The notes below the pieces were generated by a model. It searched no databases. It was not told where the DNA came from and saw only the letters and a list, made by a program, of their open reading frames with translations. A DNA stretch of 64,000 nt. It comes from Alphaproteobacteria bacterium. Its GTDB lineage: Bacteria > Pseudomonadota > Alphaproteobacteria > RF32 > CAG-239. Below, piece after piece: positions 18,058 through 27,797 of the stretch. Position 1 is the first letter of the stretch. Each line of letters begins with the position of its first letter. The translations under genes were made by a program, and so were the position numbers. The stretch is from assembly GCA_017501665.1 (NCBI GenBank), contig JAFVWM010000005.1, positions 62,001-126,000 on the forward strand. Direction: 5' to 3'.

Positions 18058-19815
18058 CTATTGTTCATTGTAACGATTTTGTTGATATTCACTTTTGATA
18101 AATGCTCGCAACAGTCCTCCGACATCTTCGGGAATTTCACGATACTGCTGTAATTTTGCTTGCATTTTTTCGTCATATTTATCTGACTTTGGACCTTGTT
18201 TTATTGAGAAACCCTGCTCTTTACTTTTTTCACCTTGTTTTTGATTATTGGCATCAACTTCATTCATTTCGGAGAATGTATCTTTATCACCTTTATCATC
18301 TTTTTTATCGGAATGAGCATCTTTATTTTCTTGCTCTTTGGCTTGATTTTTTTGTTGATTTTGTTGTTGATCTTGTGAGGATTGTTCGCCTTGTGAATCT
18401 TGTTTATTCTCATTTTTTTGCTCATCAGACTTTTCATCTGAGGGTTTTTGGTCTTGTTGCTGATTTTGCTGACTGTTTTGAGAATTATCTTTATTATCTT
18501 TATTATCTTGATTGTCTTTGTTTGGTCTTGTTTGTTGTTGATTCTGTTGTTTTTTCAAATACTCAAGATTAAATTTAGCATCTTCATGATCAGGCTTTAT
18601 TTTCAAAACTTCTTCATATTTTTTGATAGCATCGCTTATTTTTCCGCCTTTAGCTAAGGCATTACCTTGATTATATAAGCCGGTAACCGAATTATCTTTA
18701 GAAAAAAGATCGAAAGATTTTTGATAATTGCCTAATTTATAATAGCTTGAGGCCAACCAATTATTATCTTCAAACTTTTGACTTGCCGTTTCATAGTCAC
18801 CCTTGGAGTATGCGCGGAAGCCTTCCTGATCGTTACTGTATATAAAACCGGCTTGAGCATTATTACTGATCAATACAAATAAAATTATTAAAATACCTTT
18901 TCTAAACAAAATAGCACAGCACATGAGCGGAATAATCAGCAAATACCAACCGGCATCAAGCCATATATTACGTAAATTTTTACCTTTTTTAAGCTCACCT
19001 TCATCGGTATTGAGCATATCGGCAAATCGTAATATCATTTTATCATCGTTTTTAATATTCCAATATACACCTCCGCCGGCTTCGCTCACTAGTTTTAATT
19101 TTTCATTGGTTGTTGCCGTTGTGCCGACAATATTTATTTTAATGTTTTGCTCTTTGGCTTTTTTAGCCTCATCAATGGCCAAATCAAATTTTTGTCCGAC
19201 ATCGGCGGTGAATATAAGCATATTACCTTTAGCAAAGCCGGCAGATTTTATTCTTTCGATGCCTAAATTTATTGTGCGATCAAGTCTGTCGCCGTTAGCC
19301 GGCATAATATCAAAATTGACGGCCGTAAGCAAGTTTTGCAGTATCTTCATATCGTCGGTTAAAGGTGAAATGACAAACGGTTCGGACGAATAAACCATAA
19401 GTCCGGCTTGAACATTTTTTAATAATTTAAGTAAATCGTCAATTTTGTACTTGGCTCTTATCAAACGACTGGGAGTAAGGTCTTTTTCTTTCATATCAGA
19501 TGACATATTTAAGGCTATTATCAAGGGATTTTGATTTTCAAATGCCGGCACTTCTATTTTTTGAAAACTTGGTCCGGCAGAAGCTATTATGGAAACAATA
19601 AAAGCCAAAATGATTAAAAAGACATAAGTCTTGCGTTTGGTAGCTGAGCCTTTTACCAAAAGATATGGCAACAGGCGTTTATCAATTACTTTTTGCCAAG
19701 ACGACTGCAAATTTGATACCTTACAGTAGCGTGCGTAAAGCAATATCGGAAACAATAAAAGCAACAATAACCAAGGGCGCAAAAAATGAAAGTTTGTCAT
19801 AAACTCTTCTATCAT
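18058..19815 (-). CDS. BatB-BatC fusion: VWA domain membrane protein with TPRs and a low-complexity tail
   Basis: A 585-residue protein. Membrane helices lie at about 13-28 and 63-80, a von Willebrand A domain at about 90-290, another helix at about 300-330, TPR units at about 340-430 (AYSKGDYETASQKFE, LYNQGNALAKGGKISDAIKK), then a Gln/Asn/Asp/Lys-rich tail to about 560 and a conserved end DVGGLLRAF. The start at 19815 overlaps the batA stop as ATGA after GCGAGGTG. The VWA metal site, usually D-x-S-x-S, reads N103-M-S-S-D107, so metal binding may be lost here, unlike in BatA next door. Confidence 0.87.
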   Translation of the reverse strand: MIEEFMTNFHFLRPWLLLLLLFPILLYARYCKVSNLQSSWQKVIDKRLLPYLLVKGSATKRKTYVFLIILAFIVSIIASAGPSFQKIEVPAFENQNPLIIALNMSSDMKEKDLTPSRLIRAKYKIDDLLKLLKNVQAGLMVYSSEPFVISPLTDDMKILQNLLTAVNFDIMPANGDRLDRTINLGIERIKSAGFAKGNMLIFTADVGQKFDLAIDEAKKAKEQNIKINIVGTTATTNEKLKLVSEAGGGVYWNIKNDDKMILRFADMLNTDEGELKKGKNLRNIWLDAGWYLLIIPLMCCAILFRKGILIILFVLISNNAQAGFIYSNDQEGFRAYSKGDYETASQKFEDNNWLASSYYKLGNYQKSFDLFSKDNSVTGLYNQGNALAKGGKISDAIKKYEEVLKIKPDHEDAKFNLEYLKKQQNQQQTRPNKDNQDNKDNKDNSQNSQQNQQQDQKPSDEKSDEQKNENKQDSQGEQSSQDQQQNQQKNQAKEQENKDAHSDKKDDKGDKDTFSEMNEVDANNQKQGEKSKEQGFSIKQGPKSDKYDEKMQAKLQQYREIPEDVGGLLRAFIKSEYQQNRYNEQ

Positions 19816-20801
19816 TTTACACCTCGCAAAACGTAAAAAACAAACATGCCTATAAAACAAGCAACCAAAAGCGGAATATAATACAACTCCGTAGTTTCTT
19901 GAATAAATCTTTGATCATCCGATGTCGGTTCAAGCTCATCAATAATTTGATATATTCTTTGTAATCCGGCGGTGTTCTCTGCTCTGAAATATTGTCCTTC
20001 GGTAAGTCTGGCCAATTCTTTCATCCCTGTTTCATCAACTCCGGGGGCTGAAAAAGCAATTGCTTTGAAAAATACGTTGGGTGCACCGACACCGATAGTA
20101 TAAACTTTGATGTCTTCCTCCGAAGCCAATTTTATGGCTTGCCCCAAAGATAAGGAGCCGTCATTATTTTCGCCGTCGGTCAAAAGAATAATTATTTTAT
20201 CTTTACTTTTGTTCTCACGCAAATTTTTTAAAGCCAAACCGAGTGCATCGCCAATACTTGTGGAATCGCCTGCCATTCCTGCTTTCATAGACCATAAAAT
20301 ATCTTTAACCGAGGCCTTATCAAAAGTTAAAGGTGATTGTAAATAAGCTCTGGTTCCAAATAATATAAGTCCTATTCTGTCGTTAGCTCTTTGTGAGACA
20401 AAATCGGATACAACATTTTTTACGGCATCAAGACGTGTTACACGTCGACCATACAAAGAAAAATCATCTTCTAACATTGACGTTGAGATATCCAAAACCA
20501 GCATAATATCTCTGGCTTCGTTTTTTAATCGAACCGGTTCTCCGACGACTTGCGGGCGAGCACAAGCCAAGGTCAACAAAAACCATATAATATACAAAAC
20601 AAAAAAACGCTTGGATAATTTGTTGTCAGAGTTAGTACTGTTCCAAATTCCGCCTGAAATTACGGAAATACGTTTCAAATCATCAATAAACGGAACTTTA
20701 AGGGCTTCGCCCTGCATTCCTTTAAGTGCCGGAGTCAAAAAATATATAAAAAACGGAAGTAATAACAAAAAAAAGGCTATCGGATAGGCAAATACTATCA
20801 T
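19812..20801 (-). CDS. batA: BatA family VWA domain membrane protein
   Basis: A 329-residue protein with N-terminal helices (about 5-25 and 66-82), a VWA domain at about 97-290 and a C-terminal helix at about 300-325. The metal-binding motif is intact: D104-I-S106-T-S108, and the second-site LLTDGENNDGS is present. The start at 20801 is preceded by AGGAGAAAATTT and overlaps the DUF4381 stop as ATGA. Regulated with the rest of the Bat operon. The moxR and DUF58 genes that usually open such operons are not next to it. Confidence 0.9.
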   Translation of the reverse strand: MIVFAYPIAFFLLLLPFFIYFLTPALKGMQGEALKVPFIDDLKRISVISGGIWNSTNSDNKLSKRFFVLYIIWFLLTLACARPQVVGEPVRLKNEARDIMLVLDISTSMLEDDFSLYGRRVTRLDAVKNVVSDFVSQRANDRIGLILFGTRAYLQSPLTFDKASVKDILWSMKAGMAGDSTSIGDALGLALKNLRENKSKDKIIILLTDGENNDGSLSLGQAIKLASEEDIKVYTIGVGAPNVFFKAIAFSAPGVDETGMKELARLTEGQYFRAENTAGLQRIYQIIDELEPTSDDQRFIQETTELYYIPLLVACFIGMFVFYVLRGVK

Positions 20802-21250
20802 AAATTTTCTCCTATCCATTTACTACAAAAAATTTTTAATTTTGCCAGATCGTCTATACTGTATGTTGTAGAATTTTTTGGCATATACGGAGCATTTACC
20901 AACAGCCCGGCAATTTTGTCGTTAAGCTTGGTTTTGCTTTTGGAATTTACGAAATCAATCCAATCATTACCGCTAAGCACTGTTGCTTCCGGATATTTAT
21001 ATACACAAACACGACGCAAAATTTCAGATATCTTTGAAGCTGATTTTTGAACATTTGCAAGCGGAATGTTTTTGACTAACCTCAAGGTATATATTTTGCG
21101 AGATTTTACCACCGCCAAACGAGTAATTTTATATAAAATAAAGCTTCCCAAAAGTATGCCGAGAATCACTAACCAACCGTATCCCAACGGAAAGTTTGAT
21201 ATATCTTGCGGAATGTGTATATCTCGTAACTCAGGTAAATTATCCGGCAT
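20798..21250 (-). CDS. DUF4381 domain protein, first gene of the Bat operon
   Basis: A 150-residue protein with an N-terminal segment LPELRDIHIPQDISNFPLGYGW, the hallmark of DUF4381, then one membrane helix (about 28-46) and a basic cytosolic domain. DUF4381 proteins are regular members of moxR-bat operons, and the four-base overlap with batA confirms the link. The function is unknown. Only 68 bases separate it from the tyrS stop, and I see no clear terminator there, so transcription from tyrS is possible. Confidence 0.82.
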   Translation of the reverse strand: MPDNLPELRDIHIPQDISNFPLGYGWLVILGILLGSFILYKITRLAVVKSRKIYTLRLVKNIPLANVQKSASKISEILRRVCVYKYPEATVLSGNDWIDFVNSKSKTKLNDKIAGLLVNAPYMPKNSTTYSIDDLAKLKIFCSKWIGENL

Positions 21251-21318
21251 ACAGTTTCCCTTAAAATTTTACATAAACACAATCAATAATTTAAGAATTA
21301 GCTCTTTAAAAATCAACA

Positions 21319-22569
21319 TTAGCGAAGTTTAATAATACCAATTTTTTTCTTGCCCAAAGCGATTTTGGCTTGCCCGTCGATTATATCGCAAGCGCCCAGA
21401 CAATAGTTTTCATCGGTAATTGCTTTATCATTCAGTTTTAGTCCTCCTTGTTTGATAAGCCGTCTGGCTTCGCCTTTGGATGCACAAAAACCGATATTAA
21501 CAAAAGCGTTCAAAATGCCCTCGCCTGCATCTATTTCCAAACAAGGCAGTTCACCTCCGGCCTGATTTTGTTCAAAAGCCTTAATAGCTGTTTCACGAGC
21601 ATTAACAGCTTCAGCCTCACCACGACAAATTTTGGTGGCTTCAAAAGCCAAAATCTTTTTAGCCTCGTTAATTTCTTTATCTTGCAAAGCCTCTAGTCGA
21701 CGAACCTCATCAATCGGCAAATCGGTAAAAATGCGCAAACATTTACCGACTTCGCTATCGCCGATATTTCTAAAATATTGGAAATAATCGTAAGAGGATA
21801 GTTTTTCGTCATTAATCCAAACGGCATTTCCTTCGGATTTGCCCATTTTTTTACCGTTAGAATCGGTAATAATCGGTGAAGTATAACCAAACAATTCTGT
21901 ATTATACTTTCGGCGACCGAGTTCGGTTCCCGATGTAATGTTACCCCATTGATCAGAACCGGCAATTTGAGCGCGACATCCGTATTTTTGCATTAACACA
22001 CAAAAATCATAACCTTGCAACAACATATAGTTAAACTCCAAAAAGCTCATCGGTTGCTCACGTTCAAGGCGAGTTTTGACGCTATCCATGGTCAACATAC
22101 GATTGACCGAATAACAAGTTCCTATGTCGCGTAAAAATTCAAGATAGTTTATGTCTTTAAACCAATCCCAGTTATCAACCATAATTGCATCGTTGGTGCC
22201 ATTACCGAATCGCAAAAACTTAGAAAAAGATTTTTTTAATCCCTCGATATTATGAGCCAAAGTTTCTTCATCTAAAAACGGGCGAAGCTTATCTTTTCCG
22301 GACGGATCACCGATGCGCGCGGTTGCGCCACCGACCAAAGTCAGAGGTTTATGACCGCATTTTTGAAACCAACGCATCATCATTAACGGCACAATATGTC
22401 CGACATGCAAACTGTCGCCGGTAGGATCAGAACCCAAATAACCTACCGCAGGTGTACCTTTTTTTTCACAATCGAGCAAATAGTCATCAAAGCCCTCTAA
22501 GTTTGTGCATTGATTGTAAAAACCTCTGTCCTGCATAATGTTGAGAAATTCTGATTTTAATTGCGACAT
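21319..22569 (-). CDS. tyrS: Tyrosyl-tRNA synthetase
   Basis: A 416-residue class I synthetase. The HIGH equivalent is HVGH in SDPTGDSLHVGH, the second signature is KKMGKSEGNAVW, and an S4 RNA-binding domain occupies about 345-410 (ASKGEARRLIKQGGLKLN). Length and motifs are normal for the bacterial TyrRS. It lies upstream of the Bat operon on the same strand and is divergent from anmK, sharing a 91-base AT-rich promoter region. Confidence 0.96.
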   Translation of the reverse strand: MSQLKSEFLNIMQDRGFYNQCTNLEGFDDYLLDCEKKGTPAVGYLGSDPTGDSLHVGHIVPLMMMRWFQKCGHKPLTLVGGATARIGDPSGKDKLRPFLDEETLAHNIEGLKKSFSKFLRFGNGTNDAIMVDNWDWFKDINYLEFLRDIGTCYSVNRMLTMDSVKTRLEREQPMSFLEFNYMLLQGYDFCVLMQKYGCRAQIAGSDQWGNITSGTELGRRKYNTELFGYTSPIITDSNGKKMGKSEGNAVWINDEKLSSYDYFQYFRNIGDSEVGKCLRIFTDLPIDEVRRLEALQDKEINEAKKILAFEATKICRGEAEAVNARETAIKAFEQNQAGGELPCLEIDAGEGILNAFVNIGFCASKGEARRLIKQGGLKLNDKAITDENYCLGACDIIDGQAKIALGKKKIGIIKLR

Positions 22570-22660
22570 TTTACTTTTCCTCTTTTTTAATATTTATAAC
22601 TAATTCTTAACGCATATTAGCATATAATTTTGGTATTGCAACAAGGGAGTTAAATTTTTT

Positions 22661-23758
22661 ATGAGTTCTATTCATGCTACAAAAGTTTTAGGGTTGACCA
22701 GCGGATCTTCTTTGGACGGGGTTAATGCTGCTATAATCGTTACTGACGGAGTAGATGTTTATGAAAGAGTAAAAACGTTTGACATACCCTATGATGATAA
22801 CTTGCGTGAGGCTCTTCGTCATATGCAAAAAAATCATATAAAAATGAATGATGATGAAAAGCTCAGAATCGAAAAATCGCTGACTGATTTTCATATCGGA
22901 ATCGCCAGAGAAATAATGTGTGATTATGACGATATCAATTTAATCGGATTTAGCGGACATATAATTTGTCATAAACCGAGTGAGCATATTTTATATCAAA
23001 TAGGTGATGCTCAAAAAATGGCTGATGAGCTTAAGGTTAAAGTTATTTCAAAATTTAGAAATGCCGATATTTTGGCCGGCGGTCAAGGTGCGCCCTTATC
23101 GCCCATTTATCATATTTCGATTGCTCAAAATTTAGAAAAACCTTTGGTAATTGTCGATATCGGCGGTATCAGTTCGATTACATTTGTCGGACAAAACGGC
23201 GAACTGATGGCTTTTGATGCCGGACCGGGAAATGCCGCTATTAATGAATGGGTAAATAAGCATGGCGGAATGTATATGGATTATAACGGCAAACTTGGAA
23301 TTACCGGTCATATAAACGACGAAGTTCTGAGTGCAATGATGAAACATAAATACTTAAAATTGTTGCCGCCAAAAGCAACTGATAGTGCAACATTTAGAGA
23401 CAAGCTCGAACATTTGGAGGGGTTGTCTTTGGAAGACGGATGTGCAACGGCAACAGCTTATATTGCAACCTCAATATTAAAAGCTATTGATGATTTTATT
23501 CCCGTTATACCGAAACAAATTATTGTTTGCGGAGGCGGTGCAAAAAATCCGACATTAGTACGTTTCCTAAAGCAACGTTCAATCGGTATGGAAGTCGTAG
23601 CATCAACAGAATACGGTTTTGATCCCTCGGGTATTGAAGCTGAAGCATTTGCATTTTTGGCCGTCAGACGTTTGCAATGTATGCCGACCTCTTATCCGTT
23701 TACCACCGGCGCTTCACAAGAAGTTATCGGTGGTGAGATATTTGAACCTAGACGATAA
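22661..23758 (+). CDS. anmK: Anhydro-N-acetylmuramic acid kinase
   Basis: A 365-residue sugar kinase of the ASKHA fold that converts 1,6-anhydroMurNAc released by lytic transglycosylases into MurNAc-6-phosphate. The N-terminal motif GLTSGSSLDGVNAA corresponds to the family GTSxDGxD. The LVIVDIGGISSITFV segment and the FDAGPGNAAINEWV motif are also typical, as is the C-terminal IIVCGGGAKNPTL. GGGAG precedes the ATG. It belongs functionally with mltA, ldcA and the Mur ligase of this window. Confidence 0.94.
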   Translation: MSSIHATKVLGLTSGSSLDGVNAAIIVTDGVDVYERVKTFDIPYDDNLREALRHMQKNHIKMNDDEKLRIEKSLTDFHIGIAREIMCDYDDINLIGFSGHIICHKPSEHILYQIGDAQKMADELKVKVISKFRNADILAGGQGAPLSPIYHISIAQNLEKPLVIVDIGGISSITFVGQNGELMAFDAGPGNAAINEWVNKHGGMYMDYNGKLGITGHINDEVLSAMMKHKYLKLLPPKATDSATFRDKLEHLEGLSLEDGCATATAYIATSILKAIDDFIPVIPKQIIVCGGGAKNPTLVRFLKQRSIGMEVVASTEYGFDPSGIEAEAFAFLAVRRLQCMPTSYPFTTGASQEVIGGEIFEPRR

Positions 23759-23784
23759 TTTATCAAAAAAATTATATAAGTTTT

Positions 23785-24789
23785 CTATCTACCAAAAACA
23801 GCATCTTTTAATCTTTTTAAGGTTCGTTGTGCAACGGGGCGGGCTTTGGATGCGCCTTCTTGCAACATTGATTCAACCTCATCAAAATGAGCCATATAGT
23901 AATTGTATTTTTCGCGTGGTTCTTTAATCTCGTTAATAATCGCATCAAGCAACATGTTTTTGACATGACCATAACCTAATCTTCCCTCGCGTAAACCATC
24001 TGCCATTTCTTTTAGCTGATCAGGTGTGGCAATAGATTTGTATATTTCATATACCATAACACTATCCGGATCTTTTGGCTCGTCCATAGGGCGAGAATCG
24101 GTTACAACCGAAAATACAGCTTTTTTAATTGCTTTATCATCATCAAAAAGAGGTATTATATTGCCATACGACTTACTCATTTTACGCCCGTCAACACCTG
24201 GGACAATGGCTACATTTTCGGCCAAGTAATATTCGGGCAAATGCAATAATTCTTTACCATAGTGAGCATTAATGGCGCCGGCAATATCTCGGGCAATTTC
24301 AACGTGTTGAACTTGATCTTTGCCCACCGGAACAATGTCGGTATCAAAGGATAATATATCAGCGGCCATTAATGTCGGATATGTATATAACCCCATGTTT
24401 ATACCATCATCATCCGGCTTATCGGCTTCACGATTTTTGTCAACGCAGGCTTTGTAGGCATGAGCTTTGTTCATAAAGCCTTTAGGAGTATATGCATATA
24501 AAATTGTGGTGATTTCGGTAATTTCGGGAATGTCTGATTGACGATAAAAAACAGAATGATTGGGATTTAGGCCTAAAGCCAAATAAGTACAGGCGACCTC
24601 TTTAATCTTTTGATTAAGTACAAGAGGATCTTTTTCGGCATTTATAGCGTGATAATCAGCAATAAACATATAGTGATTTTCAGCTCTGTTACCTAAATCT
24701 ATTGCCGGTTTTATGGCTCCCAAATAATTACCCAAATGCGGTGTGCCTGTCGGTTTTACGCCGGTTAGTACTGTTTTTTTATCAAACAT
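23785..24789 (-). CDS. trpS: Tryptophanyl-tRNA synthetase
   Basis: A 334-residue class I synthetase with GVKPTGTPHLGNYLGAI at the N-terminus (HIGH equivalent HLGN) and KMSKSYGNIIPL as the second signature. The DILSFDTDIVPVGKDQVQH segment is characteristic of TrpRS. Length is standard. The C-terminus converges on anmK with 26 bases between. It is divergent from serS. Confidence 0.96.
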   Translation of the reverse strand: MFDKKTVLTGVKPTGTPHLGNYLGAIKPAIDLGNRAENHYMFIADYHAINAEKDPLVLNQKIKEVACTYLALGLNPNHSVFYRQSDIPEITEITTILYAYTPKGFMNKAHAYKACVDKNREADKPDDDGINMGLYTYPTLMAADILSFDTDIVPVGKDQVQHVEIARDIAGAINAHYGKELLHLPEYYLAENVAIVPGVDGRKMSKSYGNIIPLFDDDKAIKKAVFSVVTDSRPMDEPKDPDSVMVYEIYKSIATPDQLKEMADGLREGRLGYGHVKNMLLDAIINEIKEPREKYNYYMAHFDEVESMLQEGASKARPVAQRTLKRLKDAVFGR

Positions 24790-24888
24790 ATGCGATTAAT
24801 CCTTACTTTTTTATTGAATTTATATTATAAAATTGATACTCTACCGGAGTTTTTAAGTCAATAGCTATATAATAAGGTGAATGAAAAA

Positions 24889-26169
24889 ATGTTGGATATT
24901 AAATTTGTGGCAGAAAATGTCGATTGGGTGAAAAAATCTTTGCAAAGAAAAGGGTTTGATTCATCTAATGTTGACAAATTGGTTGAAGCTTATCTTGAAA
25001 TGAATAAACTAAAGACTTCAACACAACAGAAAATGGAAGAAAAAAACAAGCTCAGTAATTCTATTAAATCTGCTCCTGCCGAAGAAAAAAACAACATTAT
25101 TGCCAAAAGTAAAGCTATTGGTGAAGAGCTGAAACAAGAACAGCTTTTGCTCGACGAAGCTACTGCAAAATTTAACGATTTAATGTTAAGAATGCCGAAC
25201 TATCCTGATGAAAATTGCCCTGACGGTCCTGATGACAGTGCTAATGTGGTAATTAAAAAAGTCGGCGAACCTCGTAATTTTGATTTTACTCCTCGTGATC
25301 AGATAGAACTTTGTGAACTTAACGATTGGACTGACAGTGAACGTATTGCCAGAATCTCCGGTGCCAGGACCTATGTTTTGAAAAATGATATGGCAAAATT
25401 GGAATTGGCCATTCATATGATGGTTTTGGACAAGCTTCGTGATAAAGGATTTACGGTTATTTCCGTTCCATCAATTACTAAAGATAAGGCTTTATACGGT
25501 CAAGGTTATTTTCCTTTTGCCAAAGATGAAATTTATCATATGGAGGCAGATGATATTTATTTATCGGGCACCGCTGAGCTTATCTTAAACTCAATGCATG
25601 CTGATGAAATTCTGTCTGAAAATTCATTGCCTATTTTGTATGCCGGATTTTCACCTTGTTTCAGACGTGAAGCAGGTTCGGCCGGTAAAGATACCAAAGG
25701 ACTTATTCGCGTACATCAATTTATGAAAACCGAACAATTTGTCGTTTGTAAGGGAGATAAAGAAGAAAGCGAAAAATGGCACAAAAAATTGCTTGAAATA
25801 TCCGAAGAAATTTTGGCCGATTTGGAACTTCCTTATCAGGTTTTGGACGTTTGTTGCGGAGATATGGGGTCTCCAAAATATCGTCAATATGATTTAGAAG
25901 CTTGGTTACCGAGCCAAAATTGCTATCGTGAAACTCACTCTTGCTCAAATATTACCGATTGGCAAGCTCGACGAACAAATATCAGATATCGCGAAAATGC
26001 CTCGGGTAAAGTTAAATTTGCTCACACCTTAAACAATACCGGAATCGCCACACCGCGAGCCTTGGTTATGTTTATCGAAAACCACCAAAATGAAGACGGA
26101 TCGGTAAATATTCCGGTTAAATTGCAACCGTACATGGGCGGTAAAAAAGTTATCGGTAAAGGCAAATAA
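24889..26169 (+). CDS. serS: Seryl-tRNA synthetase
   Basis: A 426-residue class II synthetase. An N-terminal coiled coil at about 25-105 binds the tRNA-Ser long arm. Motif 2 is FSPCFRREAGSAGKDTKGLIRVHQF and motif 3 NNTGIATPRALVMFIENHQ. I chose the ATG at 24889 after AAGGTGA; a GTG at 24877 in frame lacks a proper ribosome site. A hairpin at 26193 ends the transcript. Confidence 0.96.
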   Translation: MLDIKFVAENVDWVKKSLQRKGFDSSNVDKLVEAYLEMNKLKTSTQQKMEEKNKLSNSIKSAPAEEKNNIIAKSKAIGEELKQEQLLLDEATAKFNDLMLRMPNYPDENCPDGPDDSANVVIKKVGEPRNFDFTPRDQIELCELNDWTDSERIARISGARTYVLKNDMAKLELAIHMMVLDKLRDKGFTVISVPSITKDKALYGQGYFPFAKDEIYHMEADDIYLSGTAELILNSMHADEILSENSLPILYAGFSPCFRREAGSAGKDTKGLIRVHQFMKTEQFVVCKGDKEESEKWHKKLLEISEEILADLELPYQVLDVCCGDMGSPKYRQYDLEAWLPSQNCYRETHSCSNITDWQARRTNIRYRENASGKVKFAHTLNNTGIATPRALVMFIENHQNEDGSVNIPVKLQPYMGGKKVIGKGK

Positions 26170-26192
26170 TTTTATCATTTTTAGCAAAATAT

Positions 26193-26219
26193 TAAGTCCC
26201 GTTAATTATAATGGGACTT
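26193..26219 (+). terminator. Terminator after serS
   Basis: AAGTCCC / GGGACTT hairpin with a 12-base loop and a following TATATTTTTT run. An in-frame ATG inside it (26211) was rejected as a start for the next gene. Confidence 0.75.
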
Positions 26220-26255
26220 ATATTTTTTATAAGCATCGGCTTAGGAGTTTTTGTA

Positions 26256-27797
26256 ATGGAATTTGATAAGAAAAAAATACCGACTTGGTTTATGATTGCA
26301 ACAATCATCCTTATTATCGGAGGTTTTAACGTGAGCTATTTTATTAAACATATTTCTTCTAATAGAGAAGCAATAGTCAACTATGATAAAAAAGACGATG
26401 ATATTAATCCGATAAGAAAAGCGGCCGTTGCCGGAATTTTTTATCCGGCTGATATATACCAATTACATAGTGATCTCACCGGTTATTTGGATCATGTTGA
26501 ATATAAAAGCTCGAGCAGACCGAGAATACTTATTGTTCCCCATGCCGGATACAAATATTCGGCACAAGTAGCGGCAAGTGCGTTCAAACGAATCATGCCT
26601 TTTAAGAACAAATTGAAAAAGATATTTTTACTTGGTCCCTCACACTATGTTCATGTAAACGGTGTGGCTTTGACCAACGAAAAAAGTTTTATGACACCTT
26701 TGGGATTAATCAACACCGATATGAATATTGTCGACCAACTTGCTCAAAATAAAGGATTTGTTTTTAAGCCAAAGGCTCATAAAAAAGAACATTCATTAGA
26801 GGTAATTTTGCCGTTTTTACAAAAAACTTTAGATAGTTTTCAAATAATACCCATGGTTTATGGTGATGCAAATCCGCAAGATGTTGCTAAGGTTTTACAG
26901 CCTCATTTGGAAAGAAATGACAGCTTGCTGATAATATCGGCTGATTTATCACATTATTTAAATTATGGCGACGCGAATCGTATGGATAAAAAAACTGCTG
27001 AAGATATTAAAAACGGTTCAGCTTTAGATCATCACCAGTCTTGCGGAGCAATCGGTATTAATACAGCTATGCTGTTGGCTAAACAATTTGCTTTAGTTCC
27101 TAATCTTTTGGATATGAGTAATTCGGGTGATGTATCCGGTGACAAAGACCGAGTTGTCGGTTACGGGGCTTGGAGTTTTGAAAAAAAAGATGATGAAAAA
27201 AAACTTGAAGGAATTGAGTTGGAACAGGATAATTTACAAAATTTTGCTCGCCATAATAAAGATGCAATTATTGACATAGTTTCAAAATCGCTTGAAAAAT
27301 CTGTTGTGGAAAACAGCGATTTTTCACCGGATAGAAAAAATTATGACAATGTAATGTTTAATAAGGGGGCTTCTTTTGTAACTTTGGAAAAACACAACAA
27401 ACTGCGTGGTTGTATAGGCTCGATTTTACCGGTTATGAGTATTGCCGAAGATTTAGCAAAAAATGCTAACTTAGCGGCTACGCACGACACTCGCTTTAAT
27501 CCTATTACAAAAGATGAACTGAAAGATATCACGTTTAAGATTTCACTATTAACCGGATTTGAAGAAATTAAATTTTCTTCTTATGATGACTTATTAAAAC
27601 AAATAAAACCAAAAATTGACGGCCTTCTAATTAAAGACGGAAAACGACAAGGTGTTTTTCTACCGGCTGTTTGGAAAGATATTCCGAATAAAAAAGACTT
27701 TTTTACAGAACTTAAAATCAAGGCCGGTTTAAGCCCTACTTATTGGTCAGACAACATCAAAGTATTCAGATTTAGAACAGTGGAGATTACAAAATGA
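26256..27797 (+). CDS. MEMO-AMMECR1 fusion protein (AmmeMemoRadiSam B and A parts), membrane-anchored
   Basis: A 513-residue protein. A single hydrophobic anchor lies at about 10-30. A MEMO-like domain spans about 50-310 (IVPHAGYKYSAQVAASAF, LLGPSHYVHVNG, KEHSLEVILPFLQ, ISADLSHYL). An AMMECR1 domain spans about 330-510, with its signature KLRGCIGSILP. These are the B and A components of the AmmeMemoRadiSam group. In that group a radical SAM protein is the third partner; it is not next door here. The start at 26256 follows TTAGGAG. The stop overlaps the next ATG by four bases. The biochemical role of the group is not settled. Confidence 0.9.
   Translation: MEFDKKKIPTWFMIATIILIIGGFNVSYFIKHISSNREAIVNYDKKDDDINPIRKAAVAGIFYPADIYQLHSDLTGYLDHVEYKSSSRPRILIVPHAGYKYSAQVAASAFKRIMPFKNKLKKIFLLGPSHYVHVNGVALTNEKSFMTPLGLINTDMNIVDQLAQNKGFVFKPKAHKKEHSLEVILPFLQKTLDSFQIIPMVYGDANPQDVAKVLQPHLERNDSLLIISADLSHYLNYGDANRMDKKTAEDIKNGSALDHHQSCGAIGINTAMLLAKQFALVPNLLDMSNSGDVSGDKDRVVGYGAWSFEKKDDEKKLEGIELEQDNLQNFARHNKDAIIDIVSKSLEKSVVENSDFSPDRKNYDNVMFNKGASFVTLEKHNKLRGCIGSILPVMSIAEDLAKNANLAATHDTRFNPITKDELKDITFKISLLTGFEEIKFSSYDDLLKQIKPKIDGLLIKDGKRQGVFLPAVWKDIPNKKDFFTELKIKAGLSPTYWSDNIKVFRFRTVEITK

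Noticed and set aside
18102..18572. A 156-codon plus-strand frame opposite the batB/C tail
   Set aside because: It is a shadow of the Gln/Asn/Asp low-complexity coding region on the minus strand.
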